This document shows positions 51,781 to 52,934 of a stretch of DNA of 52,934 bases, in pieces (within the stretch, counting starts at the first letter, position 1; every line of letters starts with the position of its first letter). Location of the stretch: the NCBI GenBank assembly GCA_023248735.1, contig JAHFDY010000001.1:1-52934 (forward strand). Reading direction: 5' to 3'. The DNA is from Myxococcales bacterium. GTDB taxonomy: Bacteria; Myxococcota_A; Polyangia; Polyangiales; Polyangiaceae. The position numbers and the translations under genes are program-made. The notes beneath the pieces were generated by a model. That model had not been told where the DNA came from. It worked only from the letters and a program-made list of their open reading frames with translations, and did not search any database.

Positions 51781-52934
51781 ATGCCCGACTTTCTCAATGT
51801 CGCACGCCATCTCACCGTTGAAGAACGCGCTGTTCGCGACAACGTTCGCGCCTTCGTTGACGCGCGTGTGTTGCCGATCATTGCCGATCACTTTGAGCGC
51901 GGGACGTTTCCCACCGAGCTTGTCAAGGAAATTGCCGATATTGGGCTTTTGGGTTGCAACCTCCAGGGTTACGGCTGTGCAGGTCTCTCCGAGACCGGCT
52001 ACGGAGTCGCCATGCAAGAGCTGGAACGTGGCGACTCGGGTATCCGTAGCTTCGCGAGCGTGCAAGGCAGCTTGGTCATGTACCCCATCCACGCCTTTGG
52101 ATCAGAAGACCAAAAGACGAAATATCTACCGGAGATGGCGAAAGGTAACATCATCGGTTGCTTTGGTCTCACTGAGCCCGACTACGGCTCCAACCCAAGC
52201 GGGATGCGCACTGTCGCCATCGACGACGGGAACTCTTGGGTGCTGAACGGAACCAAACGCTGGATCACCAACGGCAACCTCGCCCAAGTGGCGCTCGTTT
52301 GGGCAAAGGTCGGCGGAGTCTCCGGCGACGTCCGTGGGTTCTTGGTTCCAACGAGCATCAAGGGTTTCGAAGCGCGCCTCATTCACAAGAAAATGAGCCT
52401 CCGCGCAAGCGTCACGAGCGAACTCATTCTCGAGGACGTTCGCATTCCGAAAGATGCCGTCTTGCCCAACGTGCGTGGCATGAAAGGCCCCTTGTCGTGC
52501 CTCACTTCGGCCCGGTTTGGCATCAGCTGGGGCGTCATTGGGGCGATGCAGGCATGCTTTGACTGCGCGGTCGACTACGCAACGCATCGCGTGCAGTTTG
52601 CAGGTAAGCCGATCGCGTCGCACCAGCTCGTACAAGCGAAGTTCGCGGAAATGCTCACGCAGATCACGAATGCGCAACTCCTCGTGCTCGAGGTCACACG
52701 CACCAAAGATGAAGGCAAGCTCACGCCTGCTCACGTCAGTATGGTGAAACGTCATAACGTGCGTGCCGCACTCGAAATCGCGCGCGTGTGCCGAGACATC
52801 CTTGGTGGCAACGGCATCACGCTCGAGTACCCCGTGATGCGCCACCTTTGCAACCTCGAGACCGTTTACACCTACGAAGGCACCCACGATATCCACACGT
52901 TGGTCCTCGGCCAGCACGTCACCGGCATCGCGGC
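51781..52934 (+). CDS. gcdH: Glutaryl-CoA dehydrogenase (partial, C-terminus beyond window)
   Basis: 384 complete codons from ATG 51781 to the window edge, missing only about ten residues. It is an acyl-CoA dehydrogenase with FAD, converting glutaryl-CoA to crotonyl-CoA in lysine/tryptophan and benzoate catabolism. Evidence for GCDH over other acyl-CoA dehydrogenases: the long match GYGCAGLSETGYGVAMQELERGDSG, GLTEPDYGSNPS, ARFGISWGVIGAM, and the catalytic base in VYTYEGTHDIH (Glu366). Arg in GIRSFASVQGSLVM matches the carboxylate-binding Arg94 of human GCDH. The gene stands alone in the window with no ETF gene nearby. Confidence 0.92.
   Translation, partial: MPDFLNVARHLTVEERAVRDNVRAFVDARVLPIIADHFERGTFPTELVKEIADIGLLGCNLQGYGCAGLSETGYGVAMQELERGDSGIRSFASVQGSLVMYPIHAFGSEDQKTKYLPEMAKGNIIGCFGLTEPDYGSNPSGMRTVAIDDGNSWVLNGTKRWITNGNLAQVALVWAKVGGVSGDVRGFLVPTSIKGFEARLIHKKMSLRASVTSELILEDVRIPKDAVLPNVRGMKGPLSCLTSARFGISWGVIGAMQACFDCAVDYATHRVQFAGKPIASHQLVQAKFAEMLTQITNAQLLVLEVTRTKDEGKLTPAHVSMVKRHNVRAALEIARVCRDILGGNGITLEYPVMRHLCNLETVYTYEGTHDIHTLVLGQHVTGIA

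Overview
The window looks like a piece of a myxobacterial chromosome (Myxococcota, probably the Polyangia side). This is inferred from the moderately high GC, the many predicted lipoproteins, two tandem eukaryote-like Ser/Thr kinases, formylglycine-generating-enzyme-like (SUMF1-type) secreted proteins, a cysteine-rich lipoprotein, an FHA protein with Pro-rich linkers and orphan sensor kinases. A search with the partial 16S rRNA at the left edge would settle the taxonomy. I saw no insertion sequence, phage, CRISPR array or tRNA gene. The region reads as stable core chromosome with lineage-specific lipoproteins between housekeeping genes.

Layout. 1-1319: 5' two thirds of a 16S rRNA gene on the minus strand, with a structured leader and a strong promoter. 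1320-5772: minus-strand run of a PilZ-like protein, leucyl aminopeptidase (pepA), ttcA, a small membrane protein and a parvulin-like lipoprotein. 5878-11905: a lipoprotein (+), then ftsK, a small ORF, a PQQ-type beta-propeller protein and a tandem degenerate cNMP-binding-like protein (-). 12237-21743: a long plus-strand series: repeat-rich lipoprotein, RHH-like/FHA fusion, PanE-like reductase, CCG-type Fe-S protein, sensor kinase, rph, rdgB and the membrane half of an F-type ATP synthase (atpZ, atpI, atpB, atpE), closed by an intrinsic terminator. 22428-27201: minus-strand GAF histidine kinase, L,D-transpeptidase and UbiB/ABC1 kinase. 27277-32663: polyprenol-phosphate glycosyltransferase, S9 peptidase, methyltransferase and two lipoproteins. 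32717-36161: two consecutive Ser/Thr kinases. 36218-41756: uncharacterised protein, SUMF1-like protein, SDR, beta-lactamase-fold hydrolase, CPBP protease and TetR regulator. 41766-48018: mfd, a second SUMF1-like protein and the ABC-F ATPase uup (-). 48131-52934: 40-cysteine lipoprotein, sulfate-assimilation pair cysD-cysN and a glutaryl-CoA dehydrogenase cut by the window edge.

How the genes fit together. Most form core modules: translation/tRNA (16S, ttcA, rph), nucleotide pool cleaning (rdgB), chromosome segregation and repair (ftsK, mfd), energy (atpZIBE without the F1 genes), envelope (L,D-transpeptidase, UbiB-like kinase, glycosyltransferase, lipoproteins) and sulfur assimilation (cysDN). 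Regulatory capacity is high for the length: two orphan histidine kinases, two Ser/Thr kinases, an FHA protein, a PilZ-like protein, a TetR regulator and a cNMP-like domain protein.

Most notable observations. (1) CysN carries an 89-residue C-terminal tail that resembles an APS-kinase (CysC) domain with the P-loop and centre removed. (2) An inverted repeat with two 11-bp arms and a 2-bp centre abuts the cysD start and looks like the operator of an unidentified sulfur regulator. (3) The ATP synthase c subunit has a signal peptide and a mixed Na+/H+ ion-site signature. (4) Two SUMF1-like proteins keep only one of the two copper-binding cysteines of formylglycine-generating enzyme. Start codons were chosen by eye from Shine-Dalgarno sequences, overlaps and signal peptides, and several remain uncertain, as noted.
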